Below are positions 12,259-24,410 of a DNA stretch of 64,000 nt, one piece after another; within the stretch, counting starts at the first letter, position 1, and each line of letters starts with the position of its first letter. Where the stretch lies: NCBI RefSeq assembly GCF_949987515.2, contig NC_082696.1, positions 56,884,947-56,948,946 of the forward strand, read 5' to 3'. The position numbers and the translations under genes were made by a program. The notes under the pieces were generated by a model. It was given only the letters and a program-made list of their open reading frames with translations, was not told the DNA's origin and did not search any database. This DNA is from Delphinus delphis (Eukaryota > Chordata > Mammalia > Artiodactyla > Delphinidae).

Positions 12259-12360
12259 ATTTTTTATTTATCAAGAATACTTTTTAAATTATTTTTATTG
12301 AGTAATGCCTCCTCTAGGTTAAGGAGAAATAAAAGGTTAATCTTATTTTAAACATAGAAA
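12259..12360 (+). repeat. 102-bp local duplication, copy 2
   Basis: Second, near-identical copy of the segment at 10446-10547, 1.8 kb downstream in direct orientation. The two share neither a poly-A tail nor flanking target-site duplications, so it looks like a templated local duplication rather than retrotransposition. Confidence 0.9.
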
Positions 12361-13252
12361 GTAGATATTGTAAGATGTCTCTAAACTCATGATTTTAAAA
12401 ATAATCTTCCATAAAACAGTCTGCAAAGTTAATGATAGAGGGAAGGAAGAAAAACAAACTACAGAGATGTGAAAAAAGGTTCAATCATTGTAACTTTCTA
12501 TATGTCTACTAATGAAGTTATCCTCAGATCACTGAATTTAGAATTTTGGAGTTAAGTTTGGCATTGTTTAGTTCTGACTTTCAATAGATACTCTGACACC
12601 AACTCTCCTGGTCAAATTATTAACCTCACCAAACTTTAGTATCTTCATCTATAAAATCATAATAACAAGACCAGTCAAATGCAGTTGTCATAAAAATTAA
12701 ATGAGATAATATATGCAAAGCGGTCAGCATACTGCTTGGTTTATACAGGAGCCATTAATATGGGTTAGGTGCACTCATCAGTATTTCTTTGTTGCTCTTC
12801 TCTCACTAATTGTTCTCTCTGACTGGATCCCAAAGTCTTCCTTATTTCTCTAAATAGCTTTATAAATTTAATCATTCCACTATATACCCAAGGGCATCCT
12901 TGGCTGTCTCTTAGATTCTAAAATGGCCTCAGCACCTTCCCAAATACTTTGTATTTTTTTTTTTGTCTCTTCCTACTCCATTCCTGTTTAGGGAGTGTGA
13001 GGTGGAGCTTCCTAAGGACTGGGAAATAAAGCTACTCTTGGAGAGTTAAACAGGATAACATCCACATATAAAGGATATGATTATTCTTGTGTAGAAGTAA
13101 TAAAGATAATTAGGGTTATATGAGGATAGATGTTGCCCACAATTAAAGGATGCAGCTAGACATACTTTTGAAACTGAGTCAGAATAATAAATTTATTGAC
13201 AAATTTAAAATTACATTGGACCTAACCACCAATCCCCCTTTTCATTCTTTAG

Positions 13253-13478
13253 AACGCAGCTAGAATTGTCCGTGCTCTTTTTGAAATTGCTCTGAGGAAA
13301 CGTTGGCCTGCCATGACCTATAGGCTCCTGAATCTTAGTAAAGTCATCGACAAGAGGCTCTGGGGTTGGGCTAGCCCTTTGAGACAATTTTCAGTCTTAC
13401 CACCACACATTCTAACAAGATTAGAAGAAAAAAATCTTACTGTGGATAAGCTGAAAGACATGAGGAAAGATGAAATAG
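13253..13478 (+). CDS. ASCC3: ASCC3 window exon 5: Sec63-like unit 1
   Basis: 226 bases, phase 0 in, phase 1 out; acceptor 'attctttag', donor 'gtaaga'. The peptide begins NAARIVRALFEIALRKRWPA and continues through LSKVIDKRLWGWASPLRQF to MRKDEIG, about residues 1085-1160. 'aaRivRAlfEialrkrW' is the classical Sec63-domain helix, and the 'rlWgw.spLRQF' segment is also typical of Brr2-like proteins. It is the largest exon here. The last G completes a glycine codon with the next exon. Confidence 0.97.
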
Positions 13479-15048
13479 GTAAGAAGGAAGCAAAAATGTT
13501 TTAATGTACTGTTTCATGCAGTTAAAATATTTCACTTGATGTAAAAAAAAAAAAGTATTGTGAATTTCCACATTACTAAAGATGAACTTTTACCATTTTT
13601 ATGAAATTTCTTTTACATTGATCTAAACTCAGGCAAAAGTCTCTCTAAATTTTATTAAGTTACTCAATAGAATTAGAAGTTAAAATGGAGTTTAGATTGT
13701 CACACCCTTGAGTATTTTACAGATAGAATCTTAGCTACAAATGATGAGAATTAGTCAGTGAGGCTTATTCTCAATTTATTTCTTTTGTTCATTTCATTTC
13801 ATCGTCTTTTGTTATGTATATCAGCAGTATTACAGCAAAAAAGTATGTCAACATTAAACCCTACATTTCTTCAGTTTCTAAATGAGCTTCATCATTACAC
13901 ATGTATAGATCTTTAAACATAGTTGGTAACGGTGTGTAAATAGTATTTGGTCTTCTATGTTTTTCACATAATATTGAAAAATTATCCCTACATACATTGC
14001 CATGTACCTTAACATTCTGTTGGACAAACATTGATTAGGTAATATTTCAGATTCTGAATAGAATAGATATTACATATGAAGGGAGTCAGGCTGAGGAGAA
14101 CTACAGGGACCTGGTGAAAGGTTCGTAGATGTGTAGAGAGACTGAGATAGTTATTTCCCTTGCATAATAAGAAGAATACTTCTCAGATGGAATGGAAAAG
14201 GGGAGGTATCAATAAAAATAGAGAGAAATTGAGAATACAAACTAGGAAGTTGAGATTACTCACCTTGGGTAACATAAATATTTTATTAAAATAAGGAAAA
14301 TCACTTTAGATTTTCAAACTTTGGTGAACATAAAACATTTTGATTTACTTGTAAATATGCTTTAAAAAATTATATTATGAAGCACCAAGACATACAAGAA
14401 ATATTGATACTGTAAGATAGAATCTATTTCCGCTTAGCCGCTTGGCCTGGAGTAGGAAAATGTTTAAAGTTAGTCACATCTGTTTGTGACCCTCACCCCC
14501 ACCCTGGTGCCTCCATTTGTATCTGTATTTCAGAATCTGATCATTTATGAAAATATGTATAAGTGGTTAATTTTGTGCTGGACTGGCCATATTTTAATCT
14601 TTGTTTTCTGGAAATGGTATGGATAAGTTAGTTATGTTTGATTAGTAAAGCATTTTCCATCATGGTTATAGAGTTCTGAAATAGGCCTTGAATAAATTAA
14701 TGACTGTTTTCACAAAATACTGAATATTTCTATAATGAGTCTTAAACTGGCTAGGAGAAAAGTGGAACTGTTTATAGTAGTTTAAACACTATCAAGTCTC
14801 AGTAATTTTAAGAACCCTATTAACAGCTGAAAAAACCTTGATACTGGTTTACAGAGCTATGAATTGCTAATTCAAGTTAACTATTACAAAATATTCAAAC
14901 ATGCCAGGTCAAGAATGTCAGCTATTCTACATAGCAAATCATAAAACAAGCAATAAAAGCACCTTCTCTGAAATCCCATTTACAAGTCAGATTATATTGC
15001 TTTTTTTCTGTCTGGACACATTTCTTCTAAGTGACATTTTCCCTGCAG
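13479..15048 (+). other. ASCC3: ASCC3 intron, 1.6 kb
   Basis: AT-rich unique-looking sequence. I recognise no clear repeat or gene. The acceptor 'ttccctgcag' at 15048 is strong. Confidence 0.8.
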
Positions 15049-15203
15049 GTCACATTCTGCATCATGTGAATATTGGGCTCAAGGTCAAACAGTGTGTTCA
15101 TCAGATTCCTTCTGTTACAATGGAAGCGTCCATTCAGCCCATCACACGGACTGTCCTCCGAGTGACGCTCAGCGTCTGTCCTGATTTCACTTGGAATGAT
15201 CAG
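15049..15203 (+). CDS. ASCC3: ASCC3 window exon 6: Sec63-like unit 1, helical to Ig/FN3-like part
   Basis: 155 bases, phase 1 in, phase 0 out; acceptor 'ccctgcag', donor 'gtagaa'. The peptide runs GHILHHVNIGLKVKQCVHQI to DFTWNDQ, about residues 1160-1211. GHILHHVNIG resembles the helix-hairpin-helix element of the Sec63 unit. QPITRTVLRVTLSV starts the beta-sandwich (immunoglobulin/FN3-like) subdomain. Together with exon 5 it makes 127 codons. Confidence 0.97.
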
Positions 15204-16494
15204 GTAGAAATGGAAAACACCTAAATCTGCATTAAGGAAAAATGTCTGTACTGCAGGCTCAACTACACCTCCTTACGTCTGTCCTCAAGGCATATAGAAA
15301 AACCTTTCAAAAGAACATATATCAAAGAATCATTTAAAACATTGTATCAATAGTATTATTTACTCTCATCCTCCAGATAAGCATGTGGTATAATATATTA
15401 ATAATATGTCAACCAGTGAGACCCCTTCAGAACATTTTAGGAAATGTAAATTTTCACATTGTATAATGGTTTAGTGGATTCAGCTCCATAGGGACTTTGC
15501 TTAATTCTATCTTCTTTCATTTTTCTCTATGTGATCTTCATTTTTTCCAGCTCTTCTTACTCTGTCATTTTAACCTACTCAAAATTCAAGATTCTTCATG
15601 CTAAAAGGGCCCTTTCAAAATCCTGAGGTTTCTCGAACTATCATTCTCTTCTTTACCATTAGACTTGTAGAAAGAGTAATCTGCATTTTCCTCCTGGTCA
15701 CCTGTTTCCTGCTGAGACTACTTCTTCAGTGATCACCAAAGACTGACTGATTGCCATAATAAATGACTTTTCCTTAGTTATTATTTTCTTTACTTCTCTG
15801 AACATTCAGTCCTATACATTGTCCTTGAAAATGTCCTTCTTTGGCTCCCATCACTTTTCTGTTTCTGTTTTTACCCCTACTTCTGTTCTTTCTTCCAGAC
15901 CTTAGCTGTTACTATATACTCTGGATCCTCTTCTTATTCAGTCAGTAATTCTTAAGGTCTGTCTTTGCACCAGTTACTGAGCAAAGAGTACAGTAGAAAA
16001 GAGATTGTACATACAGGCAAGTACGTGTCAGTCCTTTCCTTCAAGAAGCCAGTGGGGGAAGACAAGTAAATCAGTAAATGTAGTATAGCAATGCTTACTT
16101 TACATGGTAATTGTAAGGTTCTAGTTAAGTGTAAGTAAATATCTTCTGCATTACCTGACATTGGTACATCTTTAAAGTGAATGCATTTTATTCTGTGATG
16201 TTACACAACCATAGTCCTAACCCAAATCTACCATTGATCTTAAAGTGTCCTTAAAGTGTCCTAACCATTTATTCCTTCAGTTTCCTCATCTGTAAACATG
16301 TATAATAGTAATAATTATCTTTCTCGTAGAATTTCTGTGAGGACAAGATGATATAAAATTTTATTTAATATCTTTATAAATATAGAATTTTACATAAAGT
16401 ATAAAATTACAAGTAGCCATAAACTCATTTCAAGTTTTTATATTTTCAAATGCATAAAAGTTTTATGTTTTTTCATCCTGTTTTCTTGTATCAA

Positions 16495-16646
16495 GATCCA
16501 TAATAGGAATTCCCTGGCGGTCCAGTGGTTAGGGCTCCGCGCTTCCACTGTTGGGTGCCCAGGTTTAACCCCTGGTCGGGGAACTAAGACCCCACGAGCC
16601 ACCCAGTGTGGCCAAAAATAAAATAAAATAAAAAGGATTCATAATA
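16495..16646 (+). mobile_element. CHR-1-like SINE, sense
   Basis: Short tRNA-derived SINE at about 16507-16635. It starts 'ggaattccctggcggtccag' and has a 'taacccctggtcggggaact' B-box-like region and an A-rich '(aaaat)n' tail. Imperfect duplication 'gatccataata'/'gattcataata' (16495-16505 and 16636-16646, one mismatch) flanks it. It is about 120 bases, unlike the 190-base and 340-base copies elsewhere, so it belongs to a different, probably older subfamily. Confidence 0.85.
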
Positions 16647-17209
16647 AGTCTCCCACAATTTGGTTTAATTCATTGTTAGAATGGAGTACTTAATTATTCA
16701 TAGTTGCTTCTATCAGTTAGAATGCTGTTGGCTGCAAGAATAGCAAATATGACTTGTCTCAAACTGACTTAAGCAGAAGAAGATATATCATCTTACATAA
16801 TATGATAGGTCCACAGGTAGAATAGGCCCTGAAGATGATTGAGTCTTCTGTTTAATGATACTCTTCCGGACCCAGAATCTTTCCATCTTTTTGCTCTGCT
16901 GATATTGTTGGCTACTTCCCAAATGTTTTCATGCTTCCTTGTTCACATTTAACAGAGAGAGGGAAAAATACCCCACCTGCAGCAGCCCAGAGCATGGGCC
17001 AGAACACCTTTTCTTCAGCCTAACTGGGCCGGTATTGGGCACATGCCTACCCCTCACCACAACCTGTTGTAAGGCGGATACCATAAGCTGATTAGTGTAT
17101 GCTAACCAAAATTATCCTGGGAGGTGGGGTTACCTTCTGAATTACATGAGAGAGGTGTGAGTACTAAACAAGACTAGGCTTTATTAGGAATAAAAAAAGA
17201 AAGAGCAAT

Positions 17210-17611
17210 GAGTGTACAAAATACAGTATATCTATCCAATGGAATATTATTTGTTAATAAGAAGGAATGAAGGACTGATGCATGCTATGACATGAACAAA
17301 AACATTATGGTAAGTGAAAGAAGCCAGTCTCAAAATCATTTCATATATATGATTCCATTTATATGAAGTGTTCCAAAAAGGCAAATCTATAGAGAAAGAA
17401 AGTAGATTGTGGTTGTCCAGGGTTGGAGGTTGGGAGGATGGGGGATAGATAGGTAGGGTACAAGATTTCTTTGGGGGATGATAAAAATGTCCTAAAATTA
17501 GATTACGAAGATGGTCACAAAACTTTGTAAATGTATTAAAACTATTGAACTGTATACTTTAAATGAGTAAACTTTGTTATGTAAATTACATATCAATAAA
17601 TCTGTTAAAAA
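17210..17611 (+). mobile_element. Old L1 3' end, sense
   Basis: Diverged L1 end: 'ccaatggaatattatttgtt', then 'gtgaaagaagccagtct', 'gttgtccagggttgga' and a terminal 'tatcaataaatctgttaaaa'. These are recognisable parts of the ORF2 end and 3' UTR of ancient mammalian L1. It is inactive and 5'-truncated. Confidence 0.8.
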
Positions 17612-17701
17612 GAGGGAGAGGAATGGGTGCTGGGAATACAAACAACAGTATCCCTTACTCGAATTACAGTATATAGTATTAGGATACTATTTTTCTTCCA
17701 G

Positions 17702-17800
17702 GTCCATGGGACAGTAGGAGAACCCTGGTGGATTTGGGTAGAAGATCCTACAAATGATCATATTTATCATTCAGAGAATTTCCTAGTTCTAAAAAAACAG
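17702..17800 (+). CDS. ASCC3: ASCC3 window exon 7: Ig/FN3-like part of Sec63-like unit 1
   Basis: 99 bases, 33 codons, phase 0 both ends; acceptor 'ttcttccag', donor 'gtaaat'. The peptide is VHGTVGEPWWIWVEDPTND through to LKKQ, about residues 1212-1244. The 'eEpWWiwVeD...d.IyHsE' pattern is a strong family signature of the beta-sandwich domain that packs on the Sec63-like bundle. A symmetrical exon. Confidence 0.97.
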
Positions 17801-18766
17801 GTAAATATGTATATATGGCTCTCTCCTTATTATGTTGCTGTCATTAGGAAGAAAATGTAAACTAAATACTTTCTATTTTTACTCATTTCTCTATAATTTC
17901 ATAGTGCAATTAAAGCTTTATGTATTATTTTTTATGTTTCTGTTTGATTTTAAAAGAAAATAGTAATTAAATGTTACAGTATTCATATATTCAAAGTGAT
18001 TTTCATTTGAGAAATTTAATTATAATCTTTCTAATGGTTTAAGGCATGTCTTCCAGAGGGGTGGGTGGGATAAATAATATTTTAAAAAATTAAATAAAAA
18101 TTAATAACTTTAGGTGTTACATAAGCACAGTACTAAAGAATATTGAATCACATTGTATAAAAGATATTGTTTTTTAAATTCTCTATAAATTTTAAGAGAA
18201 AGACTCAATTTGATGAAAGCTGTCTTTAACTGTGATGCTTCATTCCTAATTTCTCTTTTTATCAAAGAGAAGGCAAGCTAGCTTTAGGCTTGAGTGGACA
18301 CCCATAGAATTTTATAGCCATATTTTATTTTCATTGCATTTGTGTTCATGATTATCTTCTATTTATGTCAAGTGTTCTGTTATTCCACTTATGGTAGTCA
18401 AAGAATTTAAAGAAAACTATTGAGTAAATAATTTGGTAAAAATTAATGAAGTAAAGTACTTGAATGAATGAATTTTGGAAAATTCTGATAATGAGTCAAG
18501 TTGATAACCTGTTAATACATGATGATATGCATATGTAAATAATATAAACTGAGTGTATGTTTTTCCTTCTGTAATATCACGTATCCTCAGAAGGGAACCA
18601 CCTACAAGTTTCTGAAGTATCTGAATATCTCAGCTATTTAGAAATCTAAGATTTTTTTTTATCTTTAGTACATACTGCTATAGATACGATTGTTTTTACA
18701 AGAGACTGATAAAGCCTTTATGCTACTAGAATAGCCATATTCATTTTAGACTTTATTTCACATTAG
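17801..18766 (+). other. ASCC3: ASCC3 intron, 966 bases
   Basis: AT-rich sequence without any repeat or gene that I recognise. Confidence 0.8.
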
Positions 18767-18935
18767 GTCATTAGTAAAGAAGCTCAACTGCTGGTGTTTA
18801 CAATCCCTATTTTTGAGCCTTTGCCTTCTCAATATTACATCCGAGCAGTGTCTGATCGATGGTTAGGAGCTGAGGCTGTATGTATTATTAACTTTCAACA
18901 TCTGATTCTACCAGAGAGACATCCTCCCCATACAG
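18767..18935 (+). CDS. ASCC3: ASCC3 window exon 8: end of Sec63-like unit 1
   Basis: 169 bases, phase 0 in, phase 1 out; acceptor 'cacattag', donor 'gtaacg'. The peptide runs VISKEAQLLVFTIPIFEPLP, then SQYYIRAVSDRWLGAEA, and ends RHPPHT, about residues 1245-1300. 'PLPsQYyiRavSDrWLgaE' is the usual last strand pair of the Ig/FN3-like domain. '[20 protein letters not shown]' (spanning into exon 9) is the linker to the second motor cassette. Confidence 0.97.
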
Positions 18936-21900
18936 GTAACGTATGGAATAGTAACTTGAATCATTGATTTTTCCAAAATTGTTGTTTTAGCTCATGTTGA
19001 AAAGTGTCTATGCTTTAAAGTTGCCTGAATCTGAATAAAAATACAACCTATTTGTCAATACAGTTTGAAAAGAGACTTTTCAAAATCAGATCAAATGGCA
19101 GGCTTAATTTTTTTTTTATTTGAGATCCAAAAACATTAAGACTAGTTCAATTTTTATAATCTAACAAGCATGAGACTCACTGTTTCTGTATTACTATGCC
19201 TTGATCTCTATTTTAACATTATAATTTCTCTACATCTCCTTCCTTTTTCATTGCAAGTGTTGTCATTTTATCTGTGCTCTCTGTGAAACTTTTGAGATAT
19301 CCTTTTTCCTTGCCTTTATTACTGTTAAACTTACTTTTAGTATGTTAATTTAATTAAAGTGAATTGTAGGGTTTTTTCCTCCATATAGAGTGCTTCTACA
19401 CCAAAAAGTGCTAATACTAAGGAGTCAGGTTATGGTATTACTACAGAATGGATTCATGTATACTTCGAGTCAGTTTGTGTCTTACAAACAACGTATACTC
19501 TTTATATTGGTTCTTTTCTTCCACACTAACATTATAAAAGGGTATGCGGTGATCTGCAGTATCATGTAACAGTGTTTTTCATTGTTTTCAGTGTTTGATA
19601 GTTGACAAAAATCCATTTAAAATTTTTATAACATGATTGAGTGCCTTTCTATTTTGACTTGTTAAAGAAGCAAATTTTCATGAATAAATATTTATAATGA
19701 TACTTTTAAGTGGCCTATAAAATATTCTATTTCAGAAATATCTTGAGGCTAATCTATTAACTAATTAGTATATTAAGTTTATTTCTTCTCATTGAGAATT
19801 CATAATGGATGAGTAAAGATTTCAAGAGACCCTTAATTTATAGCAAAATGAAAGTCAATTTCTCTTTTCCATATAAGTCTTCCGAAGACAAACTCTGTTT
19901 TTTCAAAATAAAAATAGTAGTTTTTACTGCTTTCAGTGAGCACATTATTTGACAGTCTTTTGGGAAAGTAAAGTAGGCATTAATGTGACTTTAATCTTTG
20001 TCATTTTTGTACTTTGTTCATTATCTTAGCATATCTTAAAGAGAGATACTTTAAAATACAGCTTAATACCACTTTGATATCTTGACAGAGCAAAACTAAA
20101 AAATTGTCAACCTAGAAAAATAATGTGATTGCAGTATCTACTAATCTACTCATTGAAGAGGACCTTTCTGGTTTTCTTTTATCAAATATGCTTTGTGATA
20201 TCTGGAATCTCAAAATAAAATACATAAAAATGTTTGGTGCTTTCATTTAAAACGTATGCTACCAACATCACTACTGGGTCTCTCTGGCTGCAGTACCTGA
20301 TTTTAACATGTGTTAACATTATATTTTAATGCTCATTTAATCACTTCTTTGTTGAGTGGCCAAGCACGTCACCTTATTTATATAATTGGCTGATTTTCTG
20401 ACTACATTTTTAAAAGAAATAAATGTACCACCATGACATACCAATTGATATTAAAAATGCATGATGTGGGACTTCCCTGGTGGCACAGTGGTTGAAAATC
20501 CGCCTGCCAATGCAGGGGACACGGGTTCGAGCCTTGGTCCAGGAAGATCCCGCATGCCGCGTAGCAACTAAGCCCATGCACCACAACTACTGAGGCTGCA
20601 CTCTAGAGCCTGCGAACCACAACTACTGAGCCCGCGTGCCACAACTACTGAAGCCTGTGTGCCTAGAGCCTGTGCTCCACAACAAGGGAAGCCACTGCAG
20701 TGAGAAGACCGCGCACCGCAATGAAGAGTAGCCCCTGCTCGCTGCAACTAGAGAAAGCCCACGCACGGCAATGAAAACCCAACGCAGCCATAAATTAATT
20801 AATTAATTAATTATTTTAAAAAATGCATGATATAACCTCAATGATGGCTAGTTCTGTTTGGCTCCAAGTATACATATAGGCATCTCACTGAGCTCAAATC
20901 AGTCAGGAAAGTATCTTCATCTTTCACAGAAGTAAAGCATCGTAATTTAGCATTGTCAATAAATGCCAAAATATTTATTTTTTTAGTCTTTATTAAGAAT
21001 ATGTCTATGCTTTGATTAGCATTGCAAGTTAAGACTTCCTCCCTTCTTGGTTTTCAGTGCTACAAAAAATATAGGATATTGTAATCTGGTATGAGAAACA
21101 TACAGTTCTCAATTACCTGTGTAATAGAGTAGAGCAATGGAGCAATAATAATATTTTTTAAATTAGCTTTTTTACTTTTAAATACCTTTTCTGAGGAGAG
21201 AATTCTGCATACTTTCCCATCTGAAACTGTACAATGAAGATCTAACTCAAGATACAAACCACCATGTCCCCTTACTGATTTTTTTTCCCTTCTTACTCAA
21301 ACTTCAAATGAGTAGAGTCATCTTCCAGGAAGTAATCCTGAGAGTAGCCAACTGATACCTTTCTGGATTATATGAAAATGAAATGACTATCAAGTTCAGG
21401 GGTATCTAGGTATAAGTTTATTTCTCGAAATCATTTTTTATTTTCTAATCTCCTAGACCTCTAGTCTACATAATGATTTACAATTAAATCTAGTTTCTTT
21501 CAGTATTTTCCCAGCACAGTTCTTATTTACCCAGTCAGGCTATGATTTAAAACTCCCACCCAAGTTTCTTCTTGGAATTATTTTAAGTTCATATTAGTTT
21601 GCGTTGGCTAGAACAGCAGTTCACGTGACCATTCTGTTTTGTCAATTGTCTAACAGATGAACAGTAACTTGTTATTAGTAACCATTCTACTACTGAAGTT
21701 TGCAAATGGTTTTCCTTCTTCTACAGATTGGTATAGATTTAGTTTTCTTGTAAAACATGCATATTTTCATTTACTTGTCATTCATATCACTTTCCTGATT
21801 GGAAGAGAAAGATGTATCATTAGCACTGTCTTAGAGGTAGCTACCCCAGAAAAGTTTCCAACATGTCAATATTATAAATGTCATAATGGAAAAACAGATT

Positions 21901-22038
21901 GATAACTAGTATGTAAGAATTTGTTAATCCTTTTTTCCCTCTAAAGAATTGAGGATTATTATAATTTATTTCTAAGAGACAGTATTCAATATTGTGCATA
22001 TTTTCCAGTTATTGTATGTACCTGTTGAATCTTTTCAG
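18936..22038 (+). other. ASCC3: ASCC3 intron, 3.1 kb
   Basis: Contains one full-length sense CHR-2-like SINE (20466-20818). The rest, including 18940-20450 and 20840-22030, is AT-rich with no recognised gene. Small open frames such as 21657-21902 have no coding character and no fitting splice context. Confidence 0.8.
20453..20831 (+). mobile_element. CHR-2-like SINE, sense, with 13-bp TSD
   Basis: Long (about 340-base) tRNA-derived SINE at 20466-20818. The head is 'gacttccctggtggcacagt' with B box 'gggttcgagcc', followed by repeats of 'ccacaactactga' and 'cctagagcct'. It ends in a (TTAA)n A-rich tail. Target-site duplication 'aaaaatgcatgat' at 20453-20465 and 20819-20831. Confidence 0.93.
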
Positions 22039-22259
22039 AATTACTGGATCTTCAGCCTTTACCAATCACAGCTTTGGGATGTGAAGCATATGAAGCACTA
22101 TACAATTTTAGCCACTTTAACCCTGTGCAGACACAAATATTTCATACGCTGTATCACACAGACTGTAATGTCCTACTTGGAGCGCCCACTGGATCAGGAA
22201 AGACTGTTGCAGCTGAATTAGCCATTTTCAGAGTCTTCAACAGGTACCCTACTTCAAAG
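22039..22259 (+). CDS. ASCC3: ASCC3 window exon 9: cassette 2 RecA1, Walker A
   Basis: 221 bases, phase 1 in, phase 0 out; acceptor 'tcttttcag', donor 'gtcagt'. It opens [14 protein letters not shown] and carries the Q-motif-like [16 protein letters not shown], then Walker [10 protein letters not shown] at 22179-22205 (about residues 1348-1356), then [15 protein letters not shown]. This starts the ATP-binding domain of the second helicase cassette, a 3'-to-5' Ski2-like motor. The P-loop lysine and threonine are intact, so nucleotide binding should be possible. Confidence 0.98.
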
Positions 22260-23567
22260 GTCAGTTGGAAACAATCACCTGCTTACATTCAATTAGAAAG
22301 CATAGTTTATGATCTGTAAACTAGCCAGTTCTAAACATACTGGCTGGACTCGATGAATAGGTATGTCACTCTTGGTGAATTTTCCAGGGGAGCCCAGATC
22401 AGTATTAGAATAACTGGCCACAAGAAAATTTATATTAAACTTCGGAGTCCTTTAGTTAGATTTCTAATGTAAATATCGGTGCTCACATGTTCTTTCCTCA
22501 TTGTAAGATACCTAATTCATAGCCATATTTTTAAGAAATATAATGATTCATAATCAATCATAATCAAATCCTTTGGCTATGAAGGAAATGCTAATACTTT
22601 AACATATACAGTTTGATTACACAAGGAAATACAGAGGCAGCCTTTATTCCCCATTTCTCCAATTGGCCATGATATCATTAATGTAAAATAATGTGGCAAG
22701 TCAAGTAAGTGTTGATTTTAAGCTTTCTTGAAATATGACGTACTCTCACTTTAGAAACATTATTTTCCAAGAAAGCTAACATTTCCAAGAAATGTTTTAA
22801 CTTCCTTTTTCAGTGATTTCCAGTTAGTAGCTGTTCTTCCCTACTTAGCTTTACATTTTCCTACTCCTCAGTTTATTATGTGGCGAGTGATTCATTAGGA
22901 GGCATACTAACACAACAGTAGAGCTCTGTTCTAAGTTTGAAACATTTTATAAAGGAAAGAATTATTTTTCAGTGAATAATCTGTATGTAAGTTTGGATTA
23001 TTAAAGATCGGGAGGGGGGGTTGTTTATTTTTGTTTTTTAAAAGGTAGAACACCTAAAATGTATGACTGGCATTGGTGTCTTCCATAAAATATGCATTAA
23101 GATTTAAACAACCAGATTATTTATCTTTAGAATTTCAAAATTAGTAACTTTTTTCATGAAAGAATTATAACTCAGGTAGCTCTTGATCATAAAAACTTCT
23201 ATTTTCAGTAGAACCTTAATTTTCTCTAGGTAATGTATTATCTCATAGTTTTTTTTTAATTTTTCGCATTATGTTAAAAGATAATTTCATTATAAACTAC
23301 CTAAAAATAATACAAATGGTGCTTTTAAAAAAATACTTAAAATGTTCTATGTCAGTATTTTTATGATGTGCTATATTCATATCTTACTCTGGATAAGTGT
23401 TGTTTAAGTTAATGACTTTTTTCTGTTAATCTAAAATTTTAAGTCTTTCATCATTAAAAGATACATTTTTTAAACGACAGTTATATTTTGATAAATTTTA
23501 TCGAGTTTAATTTTATTTGAAAATGATGTCACTATTTTCATGAGATCTTTTTGCACCCCCATTTTAG
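22260..23567 (+). other. ASCC3: ASCC3 intron, 1.3 kb
   Basis: AT-rich, no clear repeat or gene. A short G-run ('gggaggggggg') lies near 23008-23020. Confidence 0.8.
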
Positions 23568-23653
23568 GCAGTATATATTGCACCCTTAAAAGCCCTAGTA
23601 CGTGAAAGAATGGATGATTGGAAAGTTAGAATAGAAGAAAAACTTGGTAAAAA
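23568..23653 (+). CDS. ASCC3: ASCC3 window exon 10: cassette 2 RecA1, motif Ia
   Basis: 86 bases, phase 0 in, phase 2 out; acceptor 'cattttag', donor 'gtaagt'. The peptide is AVYIAPLKALVRERMDDW through to EEKLGKK, about residues 1375-1403. 'aPlkALvrER' is motif Ia of Ski2-like helicases, which contacts the nucleic-acid backbone. The last lysine codon is split AA|A with the next exon. Four kilobases of intron, including a 2.76-kb L1, follow. Confidence 0.97.
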
Positions 23654-24039
23654 GTAAGTTCTTACTTTTTCAGATGATATGTGTTGAATAATCTAAAAGG
23701 ATCAACCAGTAAAAGATTTGCATAAAACTGTTGAATGCTTTTACAGTGATTTTCATAGTCTTTTTATTTAAAGGTATGGTAGTTAAAATATTATCAATAT
23801 TCTCATTTGTTTTAAGATTGCAAGTAAATTAAGGGCTTTCATTTTTCACTTTTATTTGGCAAGATAATTTTCTCAAAATGTCTAGACTCAAAAGCAAAAG
23901 CAAAATAAGATACATCTCTTTATTTTTCTTTCATATCTTTCAGGGTAACTTCCAAAAACCACTTAGAAGGCATTTTGCATATAAATAATTTACCAAAAAT
24001 TTAAAAATCATTGAAGAACATGACTTAAAAAAATTTTAC

Positions 24040-24410
24040 TGTTGACAAGGTTATTTATTATCGTACTGTTTTTAATAGCAAGATTGCATTCTAACCTGAG
24101 TGGCAAATAGAGCATCACTAAATAAATTATGGCATATTCACACAATGCAAAATATTGTATTACTCTATTAAAAAATGAACTGTATATACTGAAGAAATGA
24201 TCTTCAGAGATAGTTAAAAAAATGTTTTTAAGTACCCCTCTTGTTTTTAAAAAAAGGTAAAGAATATAAATATGTGGTTCTTTTAGAATGAGAACTGGGT
24301 GACTGGAGAATATCCATGTTGCAGAGACTATTTACTATATATTTTTTGAACCATGTGAATGTATTACCTAGAATGTAAAAAAAATGAATAAAACTAAGTA
24401 AAAGTTTTGG
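24040..24410 (+). mobile_element. Probable old L1 3' end, sense
   Basis: Diverged stretch with the typical ending of an old L1: 'ttatggcatattcacacaat', 'gtattactctattaaaa', 'gagaactgggtgactgga' and 'catgtgaatgtattaccta'. The assignment is by pattern only. No open frame. Confidence 0.55.

Larger units (their letters stand above)
9752..13252 (+). other. ASCC3: ASCC3 intron, 3.5 kb, with SINE and local duplication
   Basis: Contains an antisense SINE (10627-10838) and two copies of a 102-base segment (10446-10547 and 12259-12360), listed separately. A G/T-rich simple stretch lies at about 11479-11533. A diverged MIR-like piece lies around 12590-12770 ('cttcatctataaaatcataa ... aattaaatgagataatat'). 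Confidence 0.85.
15204..17701 (+). other. ASCC3: ASCC3 intron, 2.5 kb
   Basis: Holds a possible L2-like stretch (15500-15950), a decayed MIR-like piece (about 16230-16370), a CHR-1-like SINE (16507-16635) and an old sense L1 3' end (17210-17611). No coding signal. Confidence 0.8.

Noticed and set aside
20470..20545. tRNA gene candidate (A/B-box-like sequence)
   Set aside because: It is the tRNA-derived head of a SINE; no complete cloverleaf is expected and the rest of the SINE follows directly. The same holds for the heads at 35.1, 48.2, 49.2, 56.5 and 57.0 kb.
21657..21902. 81-codon plus-strand frame upstream of exon 9
   Set aside because: It starts inside the intron, has no similarity that I recognise, and its frame does not connect to ASCC3 exons. 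Open frames of this length are common by chance here.
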